The notes beneath the pieces were generated by a model. It saw nothing but the letters and a program-made list of their open reading frames with translations, was not told the DNA's origin and did not search any database. Source: Oscillospiraceae bacterium (GTDB lineage: Bacteria > Bacillota > Clostridia > Oscillospirales > Ruminococcaceae). Taken from it: DNA of 64,000 nt. Every line of letters begins with the position of its first letter. Position 1 is the first letter of the stretch. The DNA is taken from contig SVMZ01000002.1 in NCBI GenBank assembly GCA_015067185.1, positions 1 through 64,000 on the forward strand, in the 5' to 3' direction. Shown here piece by piece: positions 1 to 9,600 of the stretch. The position numbers and the translations under genes are program-made.

Positions 1-555
1 CCTCATCCTCACGGCCAAATTTACGGTTACAGCTTTATTCCCAAGAAAATTGCTCTGGAAATTGACTCTGCTGCAGAATATTACACTGAAAACGGAAAAT
101 GCCTTTTCTGCGATATGCTGGACAACGAGCGGGATTTCGGTAAACGCATCATCTTTGAAAATGATTATTATACTGTTTTCCTTCCCTTCTTTACCGAATA
201 TCCCTACGGTGTATACATCATGCCCCGTCGTCACGTTCCCAACATCGCCTGCCTGAACGATAATGAAAGAGCTGCACTTGCTGTCACTGTTAAAGATGTT
301 GTCGGTATGTTGGACAGCCTCTTCGACTACTCTTTCCCCTACATGATGTGCATGCACAACGCTCCTGTTAACAGCGGAAGCTTTGACGAGAATTATCATT
401 TCCATATTGAATTTTTCCCGCCGATGCGTTCTGCGGACAAGCAAAAATTCAACGCTTCCAGCGAAACCGGCGTATGGGCTCACTGCAACCCCACTTGCCC
501 CGAAGCCACTTCTGAAGAACTTCGCGCCGCTTATAACAAATTCAAATCCAGATAA
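1..555 (+). CDS. galT: Galactose-1-phosphate uridylyltransferase, 3' part (5' end outside window)
   Basis: The frame is open from base 1 and gives the last 184 residues. It begins with His-Pro-His-Gly-Gln, the GalT active-site motif whose second His carries the uridylyl group (His166 in the E. coli enzyme), so about 160 residues lie upstream. A second family motif, HFHIEFFPP, is near residues 133-141 and supplies metal-binding histidines. The enzyme swaps UMP between UDP-glucose and galactose-1-phosphate in the Leloir pathway. A strong hairpin terminator follows directly, so this is the last gene of its transcript; galK or galE may lie upstream, outside the window. Confidence 0.93.
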   Translation, partial: PHPHGQIYGYSFIPKKIALEIDSAAEYYTENGKCLFCDMLDNERDFGKRIIFENDYYTVFLPFFTEYPYGVYIMPRRHVPNIACLNDNERAALAVTVKDVVGMLDSLFDYSFPYMMCMHNAPVNSGSFDENYHFHIEFFPPMRSADKQKFNASSETGVWAHCNPTCPEATSEELRAAYNKFKSR

Positions 556-564
556 ACTGCACTG

Positions 565-605
565 CCCCGTCCGTCATCTCTTTCCGGACGGGGTCTCTTT
601 TTTTA
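565..605 (+). terminator. Rho-independent terminator after galT
   Basis: A 9-bp stem (CCCCGTCCG at 565-573 with CGGACGGGG at 585-593) is followed by a T-rich run. It ends the galT transcript. The minus-strand reading lacks a T run, so it should not stop the convergent gene. Confidence 0.9.
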
Positions 606-998
606 TTAACTGATGTAATCTTCCAACAGCATTGTCAATGTTTGATAATCCTTGACATAAATCCCCTCCTCCAATTGACGGCGATCATATTCAGGCAACT
701 GATGGAGATATATCCCGCCAAAAATCATCATCGGCTGTTCTTTACTCTCTCCCCGAAATACGGCAAGCTCACCTTCATACCCACCGATATAAAAACCCGT
801 TTCTTCTGGCTCCTCTGACAGCTCATCCTCTTCTGTCATCTTATTTTTCTGATACTGTGCCACATCTTCGGCTTCAGCCGCTTTTTCTTCTAAATTCATT
901 CCGTTATCCTCCGGAATAAACAACAGCTTTGCAATCAAAACAGCTGCAATAACAGAAAATAGAATTGCTGCAACAGCAATCGGCATCGTTTTTTTCAT
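606..998 (-). CDS. BofC C-terminal-domain-like single-pass membrane protein
   Basis: A 130-residue protein with an N-terminal hydrophobic segment (about residues 5-28), an acidic Glu-rich linker (about 35-66) and a compact C-terminal part (about 67-130) reading YIGGYEGELAVF, then LPEYDRRQLEEGIYV, then LEDYIS. The second part resembles the C-terminal domain of BofC-type proteins of spore formers: a short peptide read as 'GELAVF', then a 'LPEYD..LL..GI.V' helix. In Bacillus, BofC acts in forespore-to-mother-cell signalling during sporulation; clostridial homologues with only this domain are mostly uncharacterised, so the role here is inference. The ribosome site AAAGGTGATG precedes the ATG. It is divergent from the class A PBP gene. 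Confidence 0.6.
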   Translation of the reverse strand: MKKTMPIAVAAILFSVIAAVLIAKLLFIPEDNGMNLEEKAAEAEDVAQYQKNKMTEEDELSEEPEETGFYIGGYEGELAVFRGESKEQPMMIFGGIYLHQLPEYDRRQLEEGIYVKDYQTLTMLLEDYIS

Positions 999-1078
999 AA
1001 TATCATCACCTTTTTTAGCGTATTATTGTCTGGGAATAAAAACAATATTCTTTCATACAGAAATCTTTTCAAAGTAAA

Positions 1079-1109
1079 TTAACAACTATCCTTCATTTTG
1101 TGGTATAAT
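1079..1109 (+). promoter_or_regulatory. Probable promoter of the class A PBP gene
   Basis: A perfect TATAAT at 1104-1109 has a TTAACA at 1079-1084, with a long 19-base spacer. The -10 is convincing; the -35 assignment is tentative. Confidence 0.4.
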
Positions 1110-1172
1110 AAAATGTATGTATTTATTTGATAATCCGCTTATTTTATCAATCCCTTAACTGGAGGCCGTTTA

Positions 1173-3404
1173 ATGAAGCAAAACCTTAATAAAACAGCTC
1201 CTGCCACCGGAAAAGGAACCTTCTGGTCCGGAATTCTTTTCTCCCTAAAGTCCGTTGGTTGGCTGCTGTATACGGCATTAACTGTCGTTTTATCAACACT
1301 GATGGTTCTGGTGATCACAGGCTGCATTGTTGCCTCGGTTCTTTCTGTCTACATTCTGAATATGATTGACGATACCACCGAAATCGATTTGCGCAACATT
1401 GATCTGAGTTACACCACCATTATGTATGCAGAAGATAAAGAAACCGGCGAATTTGCTGAAATCCACCGTATGCAGGCCAATGAAAACCGCGAATGGGTCG
1501 ATTTGGATGAAATTCCTCAGATCATGATCGATGCCACCATTGCAGCAGAGGATAAACGCTTTGAAACCCATCAGGGTGTTGACTGGCAGCGTACTATTTT
1601 TGCCTTTGCCAACTATTTTCTTGATCTCAGCGGTAAAACAGAAGGTGCTTCCACCATTACCCAGCAGCTGATCAAAAACATAACCGATGATAAAGCGGTT
1701 AGACTGGATCGAAAGGTGCGTGAAATCTTCCGCGCATTAAGCCTTGAAAAGAACTATTCCAAAGACGAAATCATGGAAGCATATCTGAACGTCATCCCCT
1801 TTGGCAACAACACCAACGGTGTACAGGCTGCTGCTGATTTCTACTTTGGCAAAGATGTCGGTGAACTCAACCTTGCCGAATGTTGTTCTCTGCTTGCCAT
1901 GACCAACAGCCCCAGCAAATATAACCTTAAAACCGAAAAAGGTGCTTTGGAAAATGCCAACAGAAGAGAGTATATTCTCAATGAGATGGTTGAGCTTGAG
2001 AAAATTACCGATGCGCAGCGTCAGGCTGCCCTCCGCACTAAGGTAACAGCGGTCAGCAAAACCTCCAATAATGCCAGCGGTTCTGTTTATAATAACTGGT
2101 TTGTTGATCATGTTATCGAAGAAGTCAAAGCTGACCTGATGGCAGAATATAACTATACCGGTGTTGAAGCCATGAATCTGCTCAACAACGGCGGTCTTCG
2201 CATTTACACTACTGTAGACAATGAGATTCAGTCTATATTGGAGGAGATTTACGCCAATCCCGACAATTTCCCTGAAGTAAAGTACGATGTCCGTCCTCAG
2301 TCTGGTATGATCATACTCAATTATAACGGTGAGATTGTGGCCGTTGTGGGTGGTATCGGTGAAAAAGAAGGCAACAGACTCTTCAACCGGGCCACCATGG
2401 CCAAACGTCAGGTTGGATCCACCATCAAGCCCATTTCTCCCTATGCTGTTGCCTTTGAAAGCGACCTGATTACCTATTCTACCATTATGTCCGATGAACC
2501 CGTTTTTACCGTTGAAGATGACGGTTGGGAAAATGATTACCCCAGCAACTTCGATGAAAAGTATATCGGTGATATCACCGTAGCAGAAGCACTTCATCGT
2601 TCCAAAAATACCGTTGCTGTCTACCTTGCCAATGTGCTTGGTGCACAGCGCTGTTTCAACTTCCTCACCAATAAACTGCACATCACCACCCTTTATGGTG
2701 AAGGTGAGTTTAACGATGTCGATCTCGGTCCGATGGCTCTGGGTGCCCTTACCGAGGGTATGACCATGCTGGAGTTGGCAGGCGCTTATCAGATTTACGG
2801 TAATGGCGGCCTCTATTATAAGCCCCACGCTTATACCGTTGTCAAAGACAGTGAAGGCAATGTTATTCTTGAAAATGAAACTATCCCGGAACGTGCTGTC
2901 TCCCCCGAAACCGCTACTCTTATTAACAAGCTGATGTATGGTGTTGTCAATGCTCCAGAAGGCTCCGGACGTGCTGCCCGATTTGACGGTATGCAAATCG
3001 TAGGCAAAACCGGTACCACATCCAACAACGTTGATTTGCTCTTTGTCGGCCTTACCCCCTATTATGTCGGTGCCGTTTATCTCGGTTATGATGAGCCTGA
3101 GCGTATTGAGTATGTTCAGTATTCCTCCACACTTACCTGGAAAATGGTTATGGAACGCATCCATGAAAACCTTGAATACGCCGAATTTGACACATGGGGA
3201 AATATTGTCAGCGAGACTTATTGTAAGCTCTCCGGCGATCTTGCCACGGAACACTGTGAATCCACAGGTACCGGATGGTATAAGAAGAGCAATGTTCCCG
3301 GTTATTGTGTTGAATGTCTTGACAACCACAGCGATGATGAGTTTGTCATCGACGGAATTGATGACGAGGATAATTCCATTCAACTCATTATCCCAGCCAC
3401 TTAA
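1173..3404 (+). CDS. Class A penicillin-binding protein (bifunctional transglycosylase/transpeptidase)
   Basis: A 743-residue peptidoglycan polymerase and crosslinker. An N-terminal membrane anchor spans about residues 22-62. The GT51 transglycosylase domain carries the catalytic Glu in AAEDKRF (about 125-130), then GASTITQQLIKN (158-169) and a RKVREI-type motif. The transpeptidase domain has the three canonical boxes: SxxK as S416-T-I-K419, SKN at 477-479 and KTG at 612-614. Length and order match the PBP1A/PonA family. A short acidic tail (DDEF..DGIDDEDN) follows a Cys-containing segment. Start chosen at the ATG preceded by CTGGAGG. It stands alone between divergent and convergent features. 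Confidence 0.95.
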   Translation: MKQNLNKTAPATGKGTFWSGILFSLKSVGWLLYTALTVVLSTLMVLVITGCIVASVLSVYILNMIDDTTEIDLRNIDLSYTTIMYAEDKETGEFAEIHRMQANENREWVDLDEIPQIMIDATIAAEDKRFETHQGVDWQRTIFAFANYFLDLSGKTEGASTITQQLIKNITDDKAVRLDRKVREIFRALSLEKNYSKDEIMEAYLNVIPFGNNTNGVQAAADFYFGKDVGELNLAECCSLLAMTNSPSKYNLKTEKGALENANRREYILNEMVELEKITDAQRQAALRTKVTAVSKTSNNASGSVYNNWFVDHVIEEVKADLMAEYNYTGVEAMNLLNNGGLRIYTTVDNEIQSILEEIYANPDNFPEVKYDVRPQSGMIILNYNGEIVAVVGGIGEKEGNRLFNRATMAKRQVGSTIKPISPYAVAFESDLITYSTIMSDEPVFTVEDDGWENDYPSNFDEKYIGDITVAEALHRSKNTVAVYLANVLGAQRCFNFLTNKLHITTLYGEGEFNDVDLGPMALGALTEGMTMLELAGAYQIYGNGGLYYKPHAYTVVKDSEGNVILENETIPERAVSPETATLINKLMYGVVNAPEGSGRAARFDGMQIVGKTGTTSNNVDLLFVGLTPYYVGAVYLGYDEPERIEYVQYSSTLTWKMVMERIHENLEYAEFDTWGNIVSETYCKLSGDLATEHCESTGTGWYKKSNVPGYCVECLDNHSDDEFVIDGIDDEDNSIQLIIPAT

Positions 3405-3432
3405 TCCATAACTTATTTTCGATATTATTTTC

Positions 3433-3490
3433 AAAAGCGCTCACGAAGGCCTAAAATACAGCCTGACAGCAGCGCTTTTGCTTTATTTTC
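3433..3490 (+). terminator. Possible terminator after the PBP gene
   Basis: AAAAGCGCT (3433-3441) can pair with AGCGCTTTT (3471-3479) around a 29-base loop, followed by a T-rich stretch. The long loop makes it weaker than other terminators in the window. Confidence 0.5.
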
Positions 3491-3564
3491 ATAATTTCAT
3501 TCTCCTTATCTCTGCAGTAAAGCTGCCGCATTCCCTAATTTCCGCTTTTTGTCGTATTACTCAT

Positions 3565-3592
3565 CTGAGCAGCATATCCACTTGCTGCTCAG
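3565..3592 (+). other. Leader hairpin before the GNAT-radical SAM-MBL operon
   Basis: CTGAGCAGCA pairs perfectly with TGCTGCTCAG around an 8-base loop, 50 bases before the GNAT start. A T-rich stretch starts about ten bases after the stem. It could be an attenuator, a terminator of upstream transcription, or an RNA-stabilising element; the sequence does not decide. Confidence 0.4.
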
Positions 3593-3643
3593 ACACAGAA
3601 CCGTTTGTTTTTCTTTTATTACTCTATGAAAGGAAATCATACT

Positions 3644-4291
3644 ATGCTTGATCGTTCCATCCCCTTCAAACACATCATCATGCGTATCCCTGTAAAAGAT
3701 ATTCTTCGCCTCTGTACTGCTCCTCCCATTCTCCCGGACGGCTATACTGTCAGAGAATATCAGGATGGTGATGCTGTTCATTGGGCTGATATTGAGGCTG
3801 CTGTAGAGGAGTTTGAAAGTTTTGACAAAGCGTACTCCTATTTCAACACTATCTTTCTTCCTCAGATGGAGACATTGCATACCCGCTGCCTGTTTATCCT
3901 TTCGCCCGATAAAATTCCTGTCGCCACTGCTTCTGTATGGTTTGCAGATACCGAATCCGAGCATCAGGCACAACTTCACTGGGTTGCTGTTTCCCCAAAA
4001 TATCAAGGTTTGGGATTAGGGTATGCTGTTGCTGCACTGGCCACCATTTTGCTGCATGAATTGGATCCAAATGAGCCGGGCTGGCTGCATACACAAAGCT
4101 GGAGTCATAAAGCGGTTAAAATCTATCATCTTCTCGGCTACAGAATGCAGAGAAACATTGAAATGATCTCTTCTGTTAACGATAACATGCTTCCCATTCG
4201 TTATCAAAACGATTTCTCCGAAGCTATGGCACTCCTCGAACAAAAACTTCCTGCCGATATCTTTCAGTCTATTCAAAGTCAGGCGGAATAA
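3644..4291 (+). CDS. GNAT-family N-acetyltransferase
   Basis: A 215-residue protein with the GNAT acetyl-CoA-binding core: beta strand LHWVAVSPKYQG followed by the pyrophosphate loop Q-G-L-G-L-G and helix, about residues 114-135. GNAT enzymes move an acetyl group from acetyl-CoA to an amine; the substrate cannot be read here. Start chosen at the ATG 8 bases after AAAGGAAA; an upstream in-frame TTG lacks a ribosome site. It is the first of three same-strand genes with short gaps (34 and 36 bases) and similar AAAGGAG ribosome sites, followed by a radical SAM protein and an MBL-fold hydrolase, so they are probably co-transcribed. Confidence 0.85.
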   Translation: MLDRSIPFKHIIMRIPVKDILRLCTAPPILPDGYTVREYQDGDAVHWADIEAAVEEFESFDKAYSYFNTIFLPQMETLHTRCLFILSPDKIPVATASVWFADTESEHQAQLHWVAVSPKYQGLGLGYAVAALATILLHELDPNEPGWLHTQSWSHKAVKIYHLLGYRMQRNIEMISSVNDNMLPIRYQNDFSEAMALLEQKLPADIFQSIQSQAE

Positions 4292-4325
4292 TCTCTTTTC
4301 CCCTCAACGCTTTAAAGGAGCCTCT

Positions 4326-5294
4326 ATGATAAACCGATACATTCCCAACATATCCCGCATAGAGTTTTCTGTAACCTATGCCTGCACTGGTCACTGTGCC
4401 CACTGTTCTGTAGGAGACCGGCTCCATACCTCCGGACATCTCTCTTCTCAAGCAGCTTTCGCTGTTGTAAAAGACCTCTGCTCCAACTACCGTGTTGATT
4501 CGGTGATGACCTTCGGCGGAGAGCCGCTTCTCTTTCCTGATACCGTTTCAGCAATCCATACTGCAGCCCTGCAATGCGGCATTACCAAAAGACAGCTTAT
4601 CACTAACGGCTTTTTCAGCACCGATCATCAGAAAATTGCCGCCGTTGCAGCCAAACTTGCCGCCTCCGGTATCAATGATCTGCTCCTTTCGGTAGATGCT
4701 TTCCATCAGGCGCATATCCCTCTCGAGCCAGTTTTGACCTTTGTCAGCGAAATCCGGAAGTATCCCTCTGTTCGCCTGCGTACGCAACCTGCATGGCTGG
4801 TAAACAGAGAACACAACAACCCTTACAACATTGAAACCGAGCGGCTGCTCTCCCTCTTCGCCGAACATGGTATCCCCTCCAATGAAGGAAATGATATTTT
4901 TCTGGAGGGAAATGCTGAAAAAAATCTTGCTCAGTACTATCCTCAACACTCCTCTTTTGATCCGGATGAAAAATGCGGCACTCAACCCTATACCTCTCCC
5001 CTCGACCGGATCACCTCTCTCTCTATTGATCCTAACGGAGATGTTATTTTCTGTTGTTTTAAGGTAGGTAATATTCTTGAAAAACCCATCCTTACCATCC
5101 TCGAAAAATATGACCCTTATTCTGATCCTGCCATGGCTGCATTATTAAACGGCGGCATAAAGGCACTTGCAGACTACACATCTACCTGTAAAGACAATTC
5201 ACTTTACAGCATTGATACCACCAAAATCCACTCTGCCTGCGGACTTTGCCGCGCCATTGCTGCTATCCGAAACCGTCTTGATCGTTCTTGCTGA
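4326..5294 (+). CDS. Radical SAM protein with C-terminal cysteine-rich (SPASM-like) region
   Basis: 322 residues. The 4Fe-4S/SAM motif CX3CX2C is C20-TGH-C24-AH-C27, followed by FGGEPLLF (GGE at 64-66), which contacts the SAM amine. The TIM-barrel part continues to about 220. The last third has further cysteines (an IFCC motif after LSIDPNGDV, and CGLC at 305-308), a pattern like SPASM/twitch auxiliary-cluster domains of peptide- or protein-modifying enzymes. No short Cys- or Gly-rich precursor peptide is visible beside it, so the substrate is unknown. It sits between a GNAT acetyltransferase and an MBL-fold hydrolase in one operon. Start follows AAAGGAG. Confidence 0.8.
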   Translation: MINRYIPNISRIEFSVTYACTGHCAHCSVGDRLHTSGHLSSQAAFAVVKDLCSNYRVDSVMTFGGEPLLFPDTVSAIHTAALQCGITKRQLITNGFFSTDHQKIAAVAAKLAASGINDLLLSVDAFHQAHIPLEPVLTFVSEIRKYPSVRLRTQPAWLVNREHNNPYNIETERLLSLFAEHGIPSNEGNDIFLEGNAEKNLAQYYPQHSSFDPDEKCGTQPYTSPLDRITSLSIDPNGDVIFCCFKVGNILEKPILTILEKYDPYSDPAMAALLNGGIKALADYTSTCKDNSLYSIDTTKIHSACGLCRAIAAIRNRLDRSC

Positions 5295-5330
5295 ATGTTC
5301 TATAAAATCATCTGTAAAGGAGTTTGTTTC

Positions 5331-6095
5331 ATGAATACTGCGCTTTATATTCTCACCAAACCAATTCCCCAGGGAAATGTCGGCGTCTTCTGGATCGGAC
5401 AGGCCGGTTTTGTTTTTAAAACGCCAACCGGTAAACTTATTGCCATCGATCCTTACCTTTCCGACAATGTAGGGCGCAAGGGCAGCTTTAAACGGATTGT
5501 CCCCAGTGTGTTGGGCTGTGACGAGGTGATCTTTGACTATATTATCGTTACCCATGAACATGATGACCATCTTGATCCCGACAGTATCCCCTTCCTGATG
5601 AGCAACAACGTTACAACACTTTTAGCTGCCGAACAGGCCGCCAAAGATGCTCATACACTCATGAATGTTCCTGAAAAACGCATCTGTTCCCTTGCTGTTG
5701 GTGCCAACTTTGACGGTGGTGATTTTACCGTCACTGCTCTTCCCTGCGACCATGGTGAAGCCGCTCCCTCCGCCATTGGTCTACTGCTGGATTTCGGCGG
5801 CAAAAAGATTTACGTGGCCGGAGATACCTGTCCTCGTCCCGATACTTTTGCCCAGATGCGTGAGCATCAATTTGATCTGGCCATCTTCCCCATCAACGGT
5901 GCTTTTGGAAACCTGAATGAACAGGAGGCTGCCGAAGCATCCTGCATTGTCAATGCCAAACTTACGGTTCCTTGTCACTATTGGTGTCTCTCTCTGGAAG
6001 GTGGTAATCCTGCCCTCTTTGCTAAAGCTATGGACACGCTTCCCGATACGCCCCCATACTATGTGATGGCTCTCGGCGAGGCAATTATAATTTAA
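5331..6095 (+). CDS. UlaG-like metallo-beta-lactamase-fold hydrolase
   Basis: 254 residues. Metal-binding motif HEHDDH at 75-80, later HGEAAPSAIG and AGDT with metal-ligand His and Asp, and a C-terminal CHYW. Together with WIGQAGFVFKT near the N-terminus this is the pattern of the UlaG / L-ascorbate-6-phosphate-lactonase-like subgroup, whose members hydrolyse phosphorylated sugar lactones, cyclic phosphates or related esters. The substrate cannot be inferred here. The start at 5331 follows AAAGGAG; an earlier in-frame ATG at 5295 directly abuts the radical SAM stop and lacks a ribosome site. Last gene of the three-gene operon; a strong terminator follows. Confidence 0.85.
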   Translation: MNTALYILTKPIPQGNVGVFWIGQAGFVFKTPTGKLIAIDPYLSDNVGRKGSFKRIVPSVLGCDEVIFDYIIVTHEHDDHLDPDSIPFLMSNNVTTLLAAEQAAKDAHTLMNVPEKRICSLAVGANFDGGDFTVTALPCDHGEAAPSAIGLLLDFGGKKIYVAGDTCPRPDTFAQMREHQFDLAIFPINGAFGNLNEQEAAEASCIVNAKLTVPCHYWCLSLEGGNPALFAKAMDTLPDTPPYYVMALGEAIII

Positions 6096-6114
6096 TCCTT
6101 CGTTGAATAACTTG

Positions 6115-6160
6115 AAACCTCCCACACCTGGCTCACTGGTATGGGAGGTTTTGTTCTCTT
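6115..6160 (+). terminator. Rho-independent terminator after the MBL gene
   Basis: A 10-bp stem AAACCTCCCA (6115-6124) with TGGGAGGTTT (6142-6151) is followed by a T-rich tail. It separates the MBL operon from the BlaI operon. Confidence 0.88.
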
Positions 6161-6253
6161 TCTCTCTTAACCTGCTTTTCTTTATGACACAGCTGCTGTA
6201 TTCGCTCTTACCTAAACTTCCACCCATTTCCAATCTAAAAATTTTTCACCCTA

Positions 6254-6305
6254 TTGACAATACCGTCTACATGTGGTAGACTATAATCGTCTACAATTGG
6301 TAGAC
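6254..6305 (+). promoter_or_regulatory. BlaI/MecI-type promoter with two perfect operators
   Basis: -35 TTGACA at 6254-6259 and a -10 TAGACT at 6277-6282 (17-base spacer). Two dyads, GTCTACATGTGGTAGAC (6265-6281) and GTCTACAATTGGTAGAC (6289-6305), have identical 6-base arms and 5-base centres and start 24 bases apart. The first covers the spacer and -10, the second the likely transcription start, up to the ribosome site of the repressor gene. This is the arrangement expected for an autoregulated BlaI/MecI repressor, whose known operators are similar TACA-type dyads. A perfect TATAAT also lies at 6282-6287 but 22 bases from the -35. Confidence 0.85.
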
Positions 6306-6320
6306 AAGGAGGTCTTGTAT

Positions 6321-6683
6321 ATGAATGAAATGAAACTTGGTGTTGTAGAATCTCGTTTTGCCAACATCATCTGGCAAAACGAGCCACTCTCCACCCAGGA
6401 ACTGGTGAAGCTCTGCGAAAAGGAATTGAAATGGAAGCGAACCACCACCTATACTGTTTTGAAACGGCTTAGCGAAAGAGGGATTTTTCAGAATAACAAC
6501 GGCACCGTTACTTCTCTTATCTCCCGTCGTGATTTCTATTCGATTCAAAGCGAAAAGTTTGTGGAAGAGACATTTGAAGGATCCCTTCCTGCCTTTTTGA
6601 CCGCTTTTACCGCAAGAAAATCATTAACTAAAGAAGAAGTCGCTCATCTCCGCCGCATTGTGGCTGAATATAAGGAGGACTAA
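6321..6683 (+). CDS. BlaI/MecI/CopY-family transcriptional repressor
   Basis: 120 residues with a winged helix at the N-terminus: the WQNEPLSTQELVKL helix-turn, then KRTTTYTVLKRLSERGI, the family's recognition helix (TTV.T.L.RL..KG), then a C-terminal dimerisation helix ending VAEYKED. Family members bind dyads and are cleaved when a membrane M56 protease senses a signal. Here the gene follows two perfect dyads and is translationally linked to an M56 protein (2 bases between stop and next ATG, ribosome site AAGGAGG inside this gene). Start chosen at the ATG after AAGGAGG. Confidence 0.92.
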   Translation: MNEMKLGVVESRFANIIWQNEPLSTQELVKLCEKELKWKRTTTYTVLKRLSERGIFQNNNGTVTSLISRRDFYSIQSEKFVEETFEGSLPAFLTAFTARKSLTKEEVAHLRRIVAEYKED

Positions 6684-6685
6684 AT

Positions 6686-9600
6686 ATGGGAGCTGTTTTT
6701 CTCAAGCTGCTCAATATGAGCATCACCGCCAGCTGGCTGATTCTTGCAGTAGTCTTACTTCGTCTGCTGCTGACGCGGGCGCCTAAGTGGCTGCGCGGCA
6801 TCCTATGGGCTATGGTTGCTCTCCGGCTGCTGATTCCCTTTTCCTTTGAGAGTACGCTTAGCCTGCTGCCGACTGCGGAACCGATTCCTTCGGAAATCCT
6901 CTATTCCGCGCCGCCTATCGAATCTGCTTCTCCGTCTGATCTCCCTGATTTCTCCAATTCACCGGAGACTTCTTCTCCGGATGAATCGCTCTCTCCCACG
7001 CCCGATACTCCTGTCGACGACACACTGACACTGAATGAGGCCGTCAACTCGCTATTGACCGAGACCCTTCCCTCTGAGCTTGCGGAGAACGAAAACCCGG
7101 TGCTCTCTCTTACCCGCATTGCGGCACTGCTCTGGCTGGCTGGTCTTGCTCTGCTGCTGATCTACACTCTGATCAGCTATCTGCGCATACGCAGACAAGT
7201 GGCAGAATCCTTTGATTTACAGGATGGTATTCTATTGTGTGACAGAATATCTACGCCCTTTATCATTGGTATTTTCCGACCGCGGATTTTCCTGCCCTCC
7301 ACCATCAATGATGCGGATATTCCCTATGTGCTTGCTCACGAGAGAGCGCATCTAAAGCGGCTGGACTATATCTGGAAGCCTCTGAGCTTTCTGATTCTGG
7401 CTGTCTACTGGTTTAACCCGTTCATCTGGCTGGCATACATTCTGTTTTGCCGGGACATTGAACTTGCCTGTGATGAAAAAGTCATCCGCCAGCTGGGCAT
7501 CAAAAGCAAAAAGCCCTATTCTGATGCGTTGATCAACTGCAGTCTGCCCCGCAGGATGATCTCCGCCTGTCCGTTGGCTTTCGGTGAAGGTAGTATAAAA
7601 TCCCGTATTAAGTCGGTGCTGAACTACAAAAAGCCCACTTTGTGGATTATTATTGCCTCGATGATTCTCTGCGCAGCGGCAGCGGTGTTCTTTTTAACAG
7701 ATCCTCCCGATTATGGATCTGTCCAACTTTACTCTTTTTTCATCTTCACTGATAAAAATTCAAATTCATCCAGCGAATCTCCTACTGAACTTGATGGGCT
7801 TTCTCTTGAATTGATTTCCTATCAATCCAGCGTCACTGCACCAATTCTTAGAATTGGCTGGAATAACCAAAGTGCATATGATATTTCTTTTGGCGATGAA
7901 TTCTATCTTTACCGTGAAGAGGATGGCGAATGGGTGGATTGCCGTACAACAGAATATTACTGGGACATGATTGCCTATCTTGCTCCTATGGAGAAAATTA
8001 CGGAAAAAGACTATATGCTCTTTGACATGGAACCCCTCCAGGCTGGACACTATCGCTTTGAGAGCCGCTGCCGGATTGACAGCATGGAAGAGCCTGGCGC
8101 TTCTCCCGAAACATTCGCGGTTTCTCTTGAGTTTGAGCTGACGGAGGAGGATGTCACATCGGAGTCTGTCGATATTGCTGGCGGCATCTCTGCGCTGAAG
8201 GTGGATCAGGTCACAATTACTGAAATACGTGACGATGTTCTGGTGGTTGAAGCAGTCGCAAACGGATATATCCAATGCAACAATGCTGCGCTCAGCAGTT
8301 CCAAACACTTCTGTTTTACCGTAAACACCGCCTCTGCCTACTCTGTGGGAGATGTGGTAACAATACTGCACACCGGAGATTTTTCCATCGGAGAGCTCCC
8401 AACAGCCACACCTGTTTATATAGAAAAATCTCCACTTCCAGACCTCTCTGCAGCGTTCTCCGCTCCTTTTGATGAATATTATGATCAGATTCAAAAGATA
8501 ATCGTTTCCCAAAAGCTAAACGATATTGTTACAGAAAAAAGCATTACGGATACCGGAGATATTCATCGAATCGCTCCGCTTCTCCTTTCCGGACGTTTTG
8601 TAGAGACCGGAACGCTTCTCTCCGTATCTAACGATGTTATGACAGTCATAGTTCAGGATGGAGAAGGAACTCATTTCAAACTTTATCTTCTACCTTCTAT
8701 GATTTCTTATCCAGAGATGTCCGTCACTCTCGCTTTTAGTGAAACAGGTTATACCTATACCACCCCCGATATTTATTCTGAATTTACAAAGCTACTTTCT
8801 GAAACTCTTCCAAGTGATGAAATTTCTGATAACCAAAATAAAACACCTCCCAATCACACTCCCCAGGTAACAGATCCCACCGTCCAACGTATTGACCCTT
8901 GGACGATTATCACCGAAAAAAAGCTTGGTGCGTGGTATGTGAAACCCACCTTCGATTTTGACGACATGATTCTGATTGACCGTGCTTTCCCCAGAGATGG
9001 TGCGACATTCACCAATCCCGGCGATGTGGCTGAAGAGGATTTTTATCGCCTTGCTCTTTTCACCAAAGATGGTAAAAATGGTGTGGTTGATCAACATGGC
9101 AACATTGTCCATGACAGCGAGCTTGCCGTAACCATCTGTCCGCTGTGTGGGTTAGAATCCACCTCTCTTCAATGCAGACTTGGTCCTCGCGGCGAAGTCT
9201 ATCATAACGGCATAGTCGGTCACGGATTACCCTCTTCGTATGGCTATGATGTGACAAACAACAGGCTTTTCAATCTTGCTTGGGTATCTCCTCCCTCCAA
9301 CATTTCAAATATTACCTTCCCCTATCCTTTGATGTTGGATGCCTTCGAATCCACCACAATTACCAACGGTGAATATTCGGCTTATCAGCGTTATGAACCC
9401 ATGCGCTATATTCTAATCGGAACCGACGCCACTCCTGTCAGCAACGAGCATTTTTTGCAGTTCCACACACTTTCTGACCTGAGTTCCATCCCTGAACACT
9501 TTGGCATTCCCTACTACTTTGAGCAGTTCCAGACAGATATTATTGCCGTACAAACCCTTGACGGCAGCTGGAAGTTTATCGACACGAAGGGCAATGATCT

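Noticed and set aside
1737..3434. 565-codon open frame on the minus strand opposite the PBP gene
   Set aside because: It mirrors the codon bias of the well-supported PBP gene, has no ribosome site and no recognisable motif.
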